From the NCBI GenBank assembly GCA_026261815.1, contig JAMPIT010000848.1, forward strand, positions 1,178,001 to 1,242,000: a DNA stretch of 64,000 nt, given 5' to 3'. Positions 12,421-24,100 of the stretch are shown piece after piece. This DNA comes from Monarcha castaneiventris obscurior (Eukaryota > Chordata > Aves > Passeriformes > Monarchidae). The notes below the pieces were generated by a model. The model was not told where the DNA came from. It searched no databases and was given only the letters and a program-made list of their open reading frames with translations. Positions within the stretch are counted from its first letter, which is position 1. Each line of letters begins with the position of its first letter. The translations under genes were made by a program, and so were the position numbers.

Positions 12421-15050
12421 GCCTCCGTGCTCCCGATTACCATCTCGTTTGGAGCCGAGGCAGCGGCTGTAATTTGATGCTCCCAAAGTTGGTGTTTACA
12501 AGGGACATGGCAGCCATCAGGCTCTTCTTGTTCTCCTGGTGAAAGCATATTCCTGTCTCCGCCGCGTGTGGCTGCTCCGTGTGCCAAGCACTGCCCGGGT
12601 CACACTGAGCATCGTGCAGAAACATCTTAGAGGGTCAGAGCCTCCAGAGCTGCTGTGTTGTCCGGCTGGTGGGGTCAGGGCCCCCGCACTGGCGGCTTTG
12701 GTGGGACGGCGGGTTCAGACCCTCTGCTGCAGTCGGCACTCGGGGGCAGCCTGCTCTTGGTGCCTGCAATGGCCACATGCCGTCAGGAGCCCACCTGCTG
12801 GACAGGGGGTGCTGGGAGGAGGACAAGCTGGCTGCCCGGGGGACTCATCAGCTCCCTGTTGACAAATCCTTTCACTCCCGAGCAAGCAGAGCGGGACAGA
12901 GCCCAACCCGAGGCTTCCCAATGCCACTCCAGCCCTGCAATTACTGTGTCCTTGCTGGGAGCCCGCACGGCACCCATCTCCCCAGCTGGGGGGTGGTCTG
13001 GCAAGATGCCCCCCACCTGAGCCCTGGTACCCCCCCACGCTGCCCCCACAACACCAGCACCCGCAGCCCCACCCAACACTGCTCATCTCCAGAGCCGGGA
13101 AACGCCGCTGGCATCTGTGCCCTCATCTTTTCACCGGGGCTGCAAATCGCTTCGGTCGCGGCACTCAGAGCCCGGTTCCAGTGCGGGTGCTCCAGCAGGG
13201 TCCGGGAGCTTTGGCATGGCTCCCACAGCACAGCGTGACACGGGACGATGCCTGACAAACAGATGGCACCAGCGCAGCCACAGCCAGGTTTGGTGGCAGA
13301 GGAGAACCTGCTGCCCTGTGGCCGGGCTGCCACGGGAGTGGGGAGCTGCGCCCTGGCCCTGGGGGAGGGCCCTGGGGATGCTGTTTGCAGAACACTGGCT
13401 CCAAGGGCAGGCTTTGCTCCAGGGAGGTATGGGGGAGCCGCGCAGGATCAGCAGCAACAAAAGCTCCACCATGAGCCCTTTGTGCTGCACCATGTCTGGG
13501 CAGCGGTGCCTGTCACAGGGCAGCAGAGCCCGTTTAGGGGTTTTGCGTCCCCAGTCCATGGGGGTCCTGCTGGGAGGAGAACACAGGTCAAAGCCAAACC
13601 AGCTGCAATGGGGGAAGTGCTGATGGGAGCTCGTGGGTGGGTGTGGGGACGGCAGATACCTGGGCCAAGGCAGGAGGTTATAAGGCAGGTTGGAAACCAG
13701 GGCACGTCGTGGCAGGGAACAGCCTTGGGAGGGGATGAGGCTGGAGCTGGAGCACTCTGAGCTTGGAGGCCACAGCAAGTGAGCTGCGGTTATTCACAGC
13801 GCCATTATTACAGCCACCCATTTCCAACACCCTCGGCGAGGCGGGAGCACAGTGTGCTCCAAGGAAATGTGATTGTGGGTCCTGCCCCTTGGCCCGGTGC
13901 TCGCTGCACTGTGCAGATGGAGCTGGCAGCACCTCGGCTCCGCTGCCTGGAGGGAGAGCGAGATGGCGGAGGGGAGGCAGGACTCGTCCTCGCGGGCACA
14001 GGCAGAGCTCTGCGGGAGGGGGACGGAGACAGTGACAGGGAGAGAAGAGGCGAGGCAGCCCCGGGCTGGCTGCGGTGGCCTCTCTCCCTAATGATCCCTG
14101 CCCCGGCCAGGAGTGCTTTCTCCTTCTTCCTGGAGTGGAAGGAGTGATGGGCGCGTCACCTACATGGGCTGGATGTGTCACCTGCCAGCTGCTACGGTCG
14201 GCAGTGCTGCGCTTGCATCTCTGTGTCCCACAACTGTTCAGGGATGGCCTGGCTTTCCCCTCCGGTCTCTCTGCTCCTGGCTCAGAGGTTGGTTTCTAGG
14301 CAGAGCCTTAAAAACCACATGCATACAAGTACTAAAAAAAGCATAATTTTATTCAATAACTGCATTGTGTGTTCAGAATTCGCTATATGTGAGATGGAGC
14401 AAGTAGAAAAACTGGTGGAAAGGTGGGTGCTCCCCCTCTCCTTCACCTGCTCTGACGGGGCTCTGTCGAGCTGCTCCACGCCCGCAGCCCAGGGAGGGGT
14501 GCTCCAGCTCCTCCCAAGTCCCACCCCACGCAGCCGGGCCAGCACGTGGGGCTCTGCCTGAGACCGGGTTTCTCTGCACCCAGGGGGGCTCCAGAGGGTC
14601 CAGCATCCCGTGGTCCTGCTGCCTCCCTGGAACCCAGCCCCGCTGAGGCCACCTGCAGTGGGACAGGCACCCGCCGGCATACCCCGGGGGGTGTGCGTGG
14701 GGGAAGGGGGGGGCTAACATCGATAAATGCATAAATACAGCTAATTCCTCAGTAGTGGAAGCTGAAAGTCCCAGCCTGCCTGGCTGGGAGCGGGCGCCGT
14801 GAGGTGGCCCCCAGAGAGGTGACGGATCTCCTCGTTATTGTTATGATTATTTTTAATCTGCTCTTATCAAAGCCAGCCCGACTGAAGAACTGCCTGACCC
14901 AGCACAGCACAGGGCGTGTGGGGCAGGACAGCGGCTCACTCCAGTACCAGTCGCGGGTGACCGAACGGAACAGGGACACTTGGGTTCAGTTTTATTGCTT
15001 TTGAATAAATCCAGGGGCTCCTGACCCCAGCCCGGAGCTGAGCCAGCTTG
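12420..15050. other. Gene-free stretch with AT-rich candidate elements
   Basis: No coding exon recognised. AT-rich patches embedded in GC-rich DNA stand out at about 12,455-12,560, 13,770-13,835, 14,285-14,400 and 14,735-14,900 (homeobox/GATA-like words such as TTATTGTTATGATTATT and CTTATCAAAG). These may be regulatory. Confidence 0.4.
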
Positions 15051-16000
15051 GGGGGCTTTGCCGGAGGCGGTGAGAGCCGGTGCTCGGAGCTGGGGCTGCT
15101 GCAAGGGCAGTCCAGGGGGGGCTGGGGTGGGATGGTCCGGCCGGGCGGTTTCTGGGGGTGACGACGCCCGGCTTTGGGGTGGGCGAGGAAAAGTGTGGCT
15201 CCGGGGCTCCCGGCTGGGAAAGCGCTTGTGGGAACTGCGGGGGAGATGGTGTTGCTGGAGGCGGGAGGCGGGGGGTCGAGGTCGGGGGGCTGCGTGCCGG
15301 GTGCGGGGAGGGAGGGTCCGTGGGGCGAGGAGGCGGATTGGGGCTGAGGAAGGGATGAGGGAGAGGAATGTGTCGAGGAAAGGGGACGGAGGAGGGAGGG
15401 AGGGATGCCCGGGGATTGAGGATGCAGGGAGATATCCTGGAGGAGGGCGGGCAGGATGCCCCGGGGAGAGAGGGCGGGGGACGGGAGCGGTGGATGCGGG
15501 AGCGAAGCCCGGAGAATGGAGGGCGCGGGGCGGGGTGTCCGGAGGGTGGAAGGGGGTGGGTGCGGGGAGGGATGGGGGTGTCCGGAGGGTGGAAGGGGGT
15601 GGGTGCGGGGAGGGATGGAGGGTGGGATGGGGCTGGGTGCCGGGAGGGCGTGGGGCGCGGGGCCCTGCGCGGTGCTCTGGCTCCCTCTGCTGCCCCGCAC
15701 CGCGCACCGCAGCGGGGGTGGGGCGGGGGGGCACCGCCCGGCACTGCCGTGAGTTTGTCGGGTCTCAGCAGCGGGGGTGGAAACGAAGGGGGGGGCCCTG
15801 CCTGGGGACCCCGCCCCACGGGGCTGCTGAGCCGGGCGAACGGGGCTGCCCGCGTTAGTGGTCCCTGGGGAGCGCTGCCAGCACCCACCCGTGTCCCAGC
15901 CAGCCCTACAGGCAGGGGGTTGTGGGGTGAGGGTGCAGGGACAGTCCCCAGCCCCGCGGGACGGCGGGTCGGGCCACCCCGGTGCTGGCGTGACGCCGAG
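15050..16000. promoter_or_regulatory. G-rich CpG island
   Basis: The top strand is strongly G-rich, with many GGGG runs. A 44-45 base unit (GGTGTCCGGAGGGTGGAAGG...) is duplicated at about 15,535-15,620. The glycine/arginine-rich open frames are compositional. No exon recognised. Confidence 0.5.
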
Positions 16001-18400
16001 TCCCGGCAAGGGAAGGGCCCTTGACCTTGCTTGCAGCCTTCACATTTTCCCGCAGGAATGTGAGCGGTGCCGTGTCCCTGTGGGCAGCAACGGCCTCGGC
16101 CACCCAGCGTTTCCTGCCTGCACCCTGGCTGCGTCCTGCTCCTTATCCACATCCCAGCTGTCGATGTGAAACAAAGCTGAGGGATGGAGACGAGATGGGG
16201 ACGTGCTCCGTCCTTTCTGTGCTGCTGCCGTGGGCACCGGGTGCAAGGTGTGGCCTCAGGGCTTGGTGCTGCTCTCATGGATATGGGGCTGCTCCAAGAG
16301 GAGGGGTGCTGCGGTGCAAGGGCTGGCATGGGAATGGCACGGGGATCCTCGCCTTGTGTTTCACAGCTGCCCATCACCACTGCGGCTGGTTAAGAGCTCG
16401 TTTCCAAGCCAAGCTGTTGCCCAGTGTTGTGGGATGTGTCAGTGGCACAAGGGTTAACCCTGCTTTCCCTCTCTGTCGGTGCCTGGTCTGGGATAACCTC
16501 GTTAGCGGTGGCAGCGATGCCCCTGGGACAGAGCAGCCCTATAAACTGGAGCCGAGTGCTGGGAAATGGGCTGAGCTGCCTCAGCGGGGGGCTGCTGGGT
16601 GCTCCCCCCGCCAAGCACCAGCCAGTGGCTGCTCAGGGTGTCATGGAGAGGAGAAGCTGGATCAGGCTCTTGGGGACGGGATGGGTTTGTCACCGCAGGG
16701 TCTGGCATCCTTTGTGAAGCTGTGCCTGCAAGGGAGTGAATGCCATCAGCCCTGGATAGGACTCCCCAAAGGCGCTGGGTGCTGAGAGGGGCTGGGCAAG
16801 CCCCCACCCCACAGCTTGGGGGCTCCTCTCTGAACCCCAAGACTCAGCTCTTCCTCCTCAGCCACCTGCAGTGCGGGATCACGCAGGGACCTTGTCACCA
16901 TGGCTGTGCCAGCCATGGCACATGGGGCCCGGGGATGCCCAGCCACCCCCTCCCACTCGGTTGCCCCTTGGATGGGCTGGGAAGAACCCACCCCCCCCTT
17001 CCCGGGGCTGGCAGTGGCGCGGGTGCCCGGGCATTGTTTCTGCCTGTGCTGTTGTGCCACAGGCTGGTTTCTGGTGGGCACCTCCCCTTGCTGTGGGAGA
17101 AGATGGGTTCCGTATGCCGGAGCATTCATTCCTTCTGCTGATCGACAGCCTGCGGTCTGGCTGAGCAACCCCAATTGTTCCCAGTGTGCTCGGACAAAGA
17201 ACTGCCTAGAGAGATGGCAAGGCTTAGGAGCAGACGACATGCTAGGAATATTTCCACTGCCTTGGACACCACCGGTCTTTTTCCCCACCTCCTGCAAGAA
17301 TGGAAGGCAGCAGCTTGGTTTTGCAGGCAGGGTGGGATGCCCTCCCCATGTTGCAAGCAGAGTGGGTGCAGAATCCTGTCCCAAGGCAGGCTGAGGGCTC
17401 GTCCCTGGGAGTGTGTTCTCAGCTCCAGCACGGTGCCACCCTCGCCTGTCTGTTTTGGTGAGGAGACAGCAAACACCATGGGAGCCCCAGGGAGCCCCCA
17501 CACAGGCCCTGTGTGTCCCTGTCCCCAAGGATTCATGTGGCACAGCAGGGTGGTGGTGCTGCCCTGTGGCCCTCCAGCGTGCTCAGGGCTGCTGTTCCCA
17601 AGCACACAGAGTGATCTGGGGAGCTGCAGTTCACAGCTGGTGTTTTTGCTGGATGCTGCATCACACCAAAACCGGAAGGAATTAGGGAAGAGGATGGCAT
17701 GGGGTGAGGAAGGGCAGGATTGTCTTCAGCACTGGGCTGAACTTCAGTTGCCTTGGGGCCCTTAGCTGCCATTTCTGCTCCCTGGCTTGTCTCACCTGCC
17801 ATGGCTCCCTCTCAGCTGTTGGCCAGCCCTGAGATTTGTCACCCTATTTTGCAAATGGGAAAGTTGGGACAGGGATATAGACCAAGCTGAAAGCCCTTGG
17901 CATGGAGTGGCTCGTGGCGAGGTCTGTGGAAACCAGGATGTCCCAGAGGAGCTCTGTCAGCTCCCACATGACCTGCTGAAGGTCAGGTGGAGCCAGCAGT
18001 GAGGAGCCCCAATTCCCACCTTCCCTGCCTGCCCATGGGCTCGGAGGCACGAGTGGAACCCACATCTGCTCTCCTCTCTCTGAGCAGAGGCTTTTGTTCT
18101 CAGGGTTTGGGGGGTTCCTTCACAGCATTGGAGCAGCATTGGCATTCCCAGTGCGGAGATGATGCTTCATCTGAAAACATCCCAGTTCCCTTTTTCATTA
18201 GCATCTGACACGGCTGAGAATCACAACAGCGTTGAATCCACGCTGGGAACTGACAGACCCCAGAGTTCAGCCCCTGTTCTGTGCTGCGCTGCTGTAGCTG
18301 GTGGGGATGAGTGCTGGGGTTGCCTGAGAGCACAGGATCCCCACTGCAGCCTGGCTGTTGGGGCCACTCTGCCGCCTCCCCTGCACTCAGGAGACACTGC
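16000..18400. other. Non-coding stretch, no gene recognised
   Basis: Unique sequence of moderately high GC. Open frames on both strands are without recognisable domains or consistent splice signals. I see nothing further that I can support. Confidence 0.5.
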
Positions 18401-19470
18401 CCGGCAGCCCGGGCTGCAGTAAGGCGGCCCCTGAGGCAGCAGAGAGCCCGCAGTGCTGCCAGAGGGGCTGCACGAGCATCGGAGCATGCAGGGGGGTGAC
18501 CGTGTATGGCTTGGGCACGGCCGAGCTGCTCCTGCCCCACTGCAGCCGGGAGAGACCACGTGTCCCCAGGCAGCAGGGACAGGGATGGGGGGCCGTGGCA
18601 CAGCCGCCCCGGAGGAAATGCGCCGGGAAAGACCTCGGGGGAAAAGACCTCGGGGAGGCAAACGGCTGCAGGAGTACGGTTAGCTGCACCCCAGGCTGGC
18701 GAGAGGCCCCTGTTTCCCCCGCGCCCGCTGTCCCGCCGAGATTAGCTCTCGGCTGGCTGGGCTTGACGGGCAGGCGGAAGGGGCCGTGCACAAGAGCACG
18801 GCGGGGCCGCCCGGAAACCCGGGCACAACGGGCACCGCCGCCGCTCCTTCCCTCCCTCCCTCCCTCCCTCCCTCCCTCCCTCCCTGCCGCTGCGGCTCGG
18901 TGCCGGCTCAGCCCTCCCCGTGGCTGTGTCAGCTGTGCCCGCTGCCTGCCAGGCCCTGGCGCAGGGCTCTGGACATCGGCCATCCCCCCCTGCGCCGGCG
19001 GCGAGGCCGGGCCCTGCTGGGCAGCAGAGGCCATGCCGCATCCCGGCGTCATCCTCGCTCCCGGCCAGCCCCGTTGCGAGGGTGAGCCGATTCCCTCACG
19101 GCTGGCGTCCCCCCGAGGCGGTGCCGCCGGAGGCATCTGCCCCCTGCACCCCTTCCCCAGGGCGCTGCCAGCTCGGCTCGTGCACAGCCAAGCGCCTGGG
19201 ATGAAAGGGCGCTGGCGGTCCCGGCAGCGCCGCTGGCAGCAGCAAGGTCACGCCGCGGTGCAAACGCTGCCGAGCGGAGCTGCCCGTGGGGACCGCGGAG
19301 CAGCGCGGAGGTGACCCCTGCACTTGGGGTCAGCGGGCTCGGCATCCCAACCGGGCAGGCAGAGGAGTGCGGGGGGACGGCAGATTCCTGACCCACAGCC
19401 CTGCCTGGCATCTTCTCCGCAGCCCCGTGGCCACCTCCCGACGTAACCGGATAGGGCTGAGCGGTGCCGC
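18400..19470. promoter_or_regulatory. CpG island with (CCCT)n repeat
   Basis: CpG-dense block containing a CCCT simple repeat at about 18,850-18,885. The open frames are low-complexity on both strands. A poly(A) run follows at about 19,528-19,545. Confidence 0.5.
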
Positions 19471-20770
19471 CCTGGCACTGGGGAGGGTGAGGAGAAAAAT
19501 GGGAACAGGCAGCAGAAAACGTAAAGCAAAAAAAAAAAAAAAAATTGTTTTTGTCTTGAGAAAGCAGCAGCCTTTTGGACTGCTTCTTCCTCCCTGAAAT
19601 AGCTTTCCCTCCCACCCAGAAGGAGGCAGAATATTCTGTAGAACATTATTTCAGAGGTTATGGGTTTTGGGTTTTTTTTTTTCATTTTTACACTAATTAT
19701 GTGACAAAGCTTAAAATGCTTGTGACTGATCTGATATGTGGGAAAATAAATAAATCCGTTCCCGGGTTTGCCAGCAGGATTCCCCATTTCCCAAATGTAT
19801 GGCTCAGCCTGTGCCCACTGTCATTCCCAGCCACTCCTGCAGTACCACAGGAAATGCAATGCAGGGACACCCAGTGCTGGGTTTGCTGCAGCTGGAAACC
19901 CACGGGTGAAGCTGTGAGTTGCAGGGAGCTTTGTGATGCTTTTCTCACAGAAATGGTCTGTTTGGGATGGGTTTAACTGGAAGCAGCTGCTGGTGCAAGG
20001 ACCCCCAGAGCAGACTGGCAGGATGCCCTGGGACAGTGAACCCCTTCAGGTGGAGGCTGGAAAGACAGTATCTGACTGGGATATTCCCTGGTAATGTGGT
20101 TGGAACTGCTGAGTGTGCCAGGGACCCAGGTGCCTTGGGACGTGCTCTGTAAGAGGAGCTTCCTTCATCCCTGTGCTGTGGGAGAGGCTTCAGCGAGCTC
20201 AGGCTGCTGGACAACTCAACAGTCTGGACATGAGAGGAACCTCAGTGACTGTAACATCGTCCACTGCCCCAGGTGGGTCAAAGCACCCCTCTGCTTCCTG
20301 ATGAAGAACCCATCCTCGCCCTCAGACAACTGAAGAGTCGAGCTACTGGCACTCCATGGGGTTTGGACATATGTCCACCGGGAAACAGGCTGGGTCTGAC
20401 TGTGCCATGTCACACATGCCGCAGATTAAAGAGCAGCACATCCAAATGAGATTTATCTTGTCACCCCCCGAGATGTCCTTCCCCTGTGCACAGAGGCAGA
20501 AGTTTGTCTCTTTAAGATTTAAAATCACCTACCATCGAGATACTTTTCCATAATGAAGCACAATTGGGAAGAAGCCAAGCAACATGTTTCTTAATACAAG
20601 AAAAAGGAGAGGCTTGAAGGGAGCACTAAGTGATTCCCCAGGTTAGATGCTCTCCTTGCTTTCCTCATCCTCTCTGTTTAATTCTTCCAAGTTTCAAAAT
20701 GATTCTTTGCTCCTGTTTCTCTTTTTCTCACAAAATCAAGTTCTGATAGAAATGGAGAAGGATGGGAATG
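19471..20770. other. Non-coding, downstream of COMMD7
   Basis: AT content rises here. The stretch lies beyond the COMMD7 poly(A) signal. No exon or repeat family is recognised apart from short A and T runs. Confidence 0.5.
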
Positions 20771-20772
20771 GG

Positions 20773-20778
20773 TTTATT
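20773..20778 (-). terminator. COMMD7: COMMD7 poly(A) signal
   Basis: AATAAA on the minus strand (TTTATT on the plus strand) lies about 300 bases past the COMMD7 stop codon, which implies a short 3'UTR. It is the nearest canonical hexamer I noticed. Confidence 0.6.
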
Positions 20779-21079
20779 TCTTTGTTATTTTAGTAAAGGC
20801 ATCCACATTACTTCTGACCACAGTTTCTCATAATAGTATAGTAAAAAAAAAAGATAAGAGATGAGTGGACTTGTAGGTGCTTTGAAAAAGCTGAAACTTA
20901 GCCCAAGTTTCAGGTTCTAAAGGATTGATGGGTCCTGCTGGGCCATGACACCACTGCTCATTGCACAGCTTGTCTCCTCTGATCAGGGTGTGAAGAGTCA
21001 GCTGGGAAGGAGCAGATCTGCAGGCCCATGAGGAGGAATTAAACATCCCGGACAGATGTCAGCTCAGGTCTGTGCAGTT

Positions 21080-21156
21080 TCAGCTGAAGCTTTCCAGGCT
21101 GGTTTTGACCCGTTCCATTTCATGCAGAAAACTGTAGAACTGGGGCAAAGTTAACT
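21080..21156 (-). CDS. COMMD7: COMMD7 coding exon 9 and stop
   Basis: Encodes ELTLPQFYSFLHEMERVKT... and stops with TGA after residue 200. The leucine/phenylalanine-rich LPQFYSFLHEMER helix is the typical COMMD7 end. Confidence 0.96.
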
Positions 21157-24100
21157 CTGCAGAGAAAAAAAAAAAAAAAGAGGCATCAAGTCTTGGATTT
21201 CAGGTTACACTTCCAACATTGGCAAAGCTGTTCTGGTGCTACCATGGAGCAACTCATGTTCACCTAAGATGGGGAGGATTAGCCACTGTGATTCCCACCA
21301 GCTGGTTCTTTATGCTGGCCAGGCTGGGATCTCCCCTGGGATGGGATCTCCCAACAGCACTCCATGCTTGGGAATCACTTACTTTCCTCCTCTGCCTTGC
21401 TGTTCTGCAATACTCTGTGGCAGATCTGTGTTTACTGAGGCACAGATGTGAGGATGCCCAAAAGTCAGTGTTCCTAAACACTTCCAGAGTACCTGTGGCA
21501 GGAGCAGCTGCAGCCATGGAGAGGCCAGGGCAGAAGGAGCCACAGTGATGCTTTTGCAGTGACTCCACCCTGGTTCTGCCCCCAGATTCCCCCACCCCCA
21601 GCAACACCCAGAGCCCCAAACTGCAGCTTTCCCGTGCTTCCCTCTTGTCCAGAACTGTTAACTCACCAACATACACGTTTTCCAATTGGCTCCCTTTTTT
21701 AATCACCAGCTTCAGCTTGGGGAAAGGAAAAGCAGAGGTATTTTAGTTCAGAGACCTGTATCTGAGCACCAGGAGAGGACAGCAGAGCAGGAGTCTGCTG
21801 TGAGTTTGGCTGCTGCACAGCACACACATCTCTGACAGGCTTTTTAAGGAGTGTCACTGTAAGAACAGATTTCCTGGGCATTGGGAGGATCTCTGGAAGT
21901 CCTTGATCCAAACTTTCCAACCCTCCCTCCCCAAGATGGTTGACCTTTGCTAACCTGAGCTTTTTGAACAGCTTTTCAGAATGGGCCATGTTTCTGTGAT
22001 ACCTCATGTCTTCAGAGGAGAAACAAACAGCAGCGTGTCTGCTCTCTGCTGGCAGCAGCACTTGGAGACAGAAGATGCAGCCACAGAGCCCCTTCCTATG
22101 AGACCCAGCTTCCCTCTCCTTCCCCTCACAGCCAGTGCTTCCCACATGCCTAGCTGGAGCTTGTTCCTCAACTGCACTACAAGCTGAACTCTGTGATGTG
22201 GGAGATTTACCTGTAAGAAGATACTTCCCACTTTTTCCAGCTCACTGCTCCCAGCAGTCACTGTGAGTCAGAAAGAAGAGAAGGCAGATAATCTGTTAGT
22301 TAAGCGGTGAAATAAAATGTTATTTAGTCAAGAGCTGCTGCTGGGTTTCCCAACCCCTCCAGTTTATGTTGTAGCTCTATTACCTCCAAACTTCCACTCC
22401 ATATCTATCAGCTGGTTAATCATCAGTGTCTGACCCACAGCCAGGCGTGTTAGGGTGGGGGAATTCACCTTCCACTACAAGAGCAAAAGACACATCAGCA
22501 ATTAATTCAGAGAGGCCTCTGTTTGTACCTGAAACTTCAACAGGAGTCGGAATGAAGGCAGAGGATGGCAGAAGCCCAGAGTAAAGACCGAACTAATGTG
22601 GTCAGGAGGGCTTTCAGAGGTATTTGAGTCCTGCTGGGATTTCCATCTGCCCTGTCACTTCTGTAAATGAAACTCACTGGTTTTGTTTTAGCACTGGTTC
22701 AGTGTAACAATATCTGTGCAAAAAGCCATGTGTTCGTGTAACTGCATGACCTCGGGGCTCAAAGCATGGGAAGCACAAAAACATCACATGAAAGCCACAC
22801 AGCAGTGCAGGAACTGTGACACTGATGGGGGAGAGGCCTTGGCAAACCAGAGGTATCATCAGACAAACTGCTCCTTATTAGTTCTCTGAGGATCTTCAGT
22901 TCAAAATCCCAAGCTGGTTTTGAAGAAAATACCCAAAGTGCCGGCACGTCTCAGGAGCACAGTGGGGTTTTATGAGTTCCCACTCACAGAACTGACATTT
23001 TGTTAGCTCAGAAACAAGCAAAAATATATAAATACCTGTTCTGCAAAATAACTGGCTTTCTCTTCACTGAGGCCTGTGGGGGGAAACCATATGAGATTAC
23101 TGTATGTGATAAATATTAATTATCTTTTATTTAGTGGAAATCACATGACCTACCTAGAGCAATAAAATCTGCTCTGACTTGTTCAGAAGACAAGTTCCTC
23201 TTCAGGGCACCTGAACAAACACCACAAAGAAGAAAAAAAAAATCACTTTTTACTGAGTCAAACCAATCTTTACTGAGTCACATAGAAGCAGGGACAGGAC
23301 CCGGCGATGGAAAGCCTCTGTTTCTGAGCTGTGTTTTGAAGCAAACCACAGCTCCTCGGAGATCGGAAACCCAGTGGTGCCTGCCGGTATCTCTGCAGAT
23401 GCCCGGTGCTTTAAAAGTCCGGGCTCTGGGAGTGCCTGGGAGAGGGCGAGATCCCATTGCAGGTATCCATGGGAACAGCGGCAGCGGTTATGTTTTGAAG
23501 CTGCTGCTTTCTCTCCTGTAGCCGCTTTGCTTGTTAAAGGAGAACTGTTAAGGCTGGCGGGCTGCTAATTTGACCTACCTGCTGTGTTTGGGATGATGGG
23601 TGTGAACGTGTGCATATAACACTTTCCCCCGCTGCGCCTTCCCCCTTTGTTCTGGGGCCCAGGCAGTACAGGGACCTTTACAAGGATTCTGCTCTCTGAA
23701 GCCAAGAGCAGGCATCTTATAAATTCAAGGAGACTGCCAGCTCCACGTGGCTTTCCGGCTGTGTAGCACGGAGGTAAAGTTATCTGCTGTGATCTGTTCG
23801 GATATCGTCCGTGGCATCCCAGAGCTGAGGAAAAGTTACAACGGGATTGAAGCCAGAGCACACACACAGAGGAGCGACAAGATGAGGGCACCAAGGTCTC
23901 AATCAGGATGGGAAAAAAAGCAAATTCCACATTAAATCCCCACAAGATGGTTGCAGGAAAGAAAATGATTGCTACTCCTAGATAGGAAAAGTGGCTTGAA
24001 GCAGTAGAATGAGTTTAAAACAAATTCAGAAAACAGTTGTGCTCAGGATCCGGGCTGTGAAGGAAGCTACAGGGAAGCCAGGGCTGAAGGGTAATAGCAA

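Noticed and set aside
11091..12486. Long frames on both strands of a CpG island (up to 378 residues)
   Set aside because: Proline/arginine/glycine-rich, open on both strands at once because stop codons are rare in such GC-rich DNA. No start context or splice support.
1..20700. NOL4L coding exons expected from human synteny
   Set aside because: I searched for the conserved N-terminal and SDSTWMSADPH-type segments on the minus strand and saw none, so the gene is not called.
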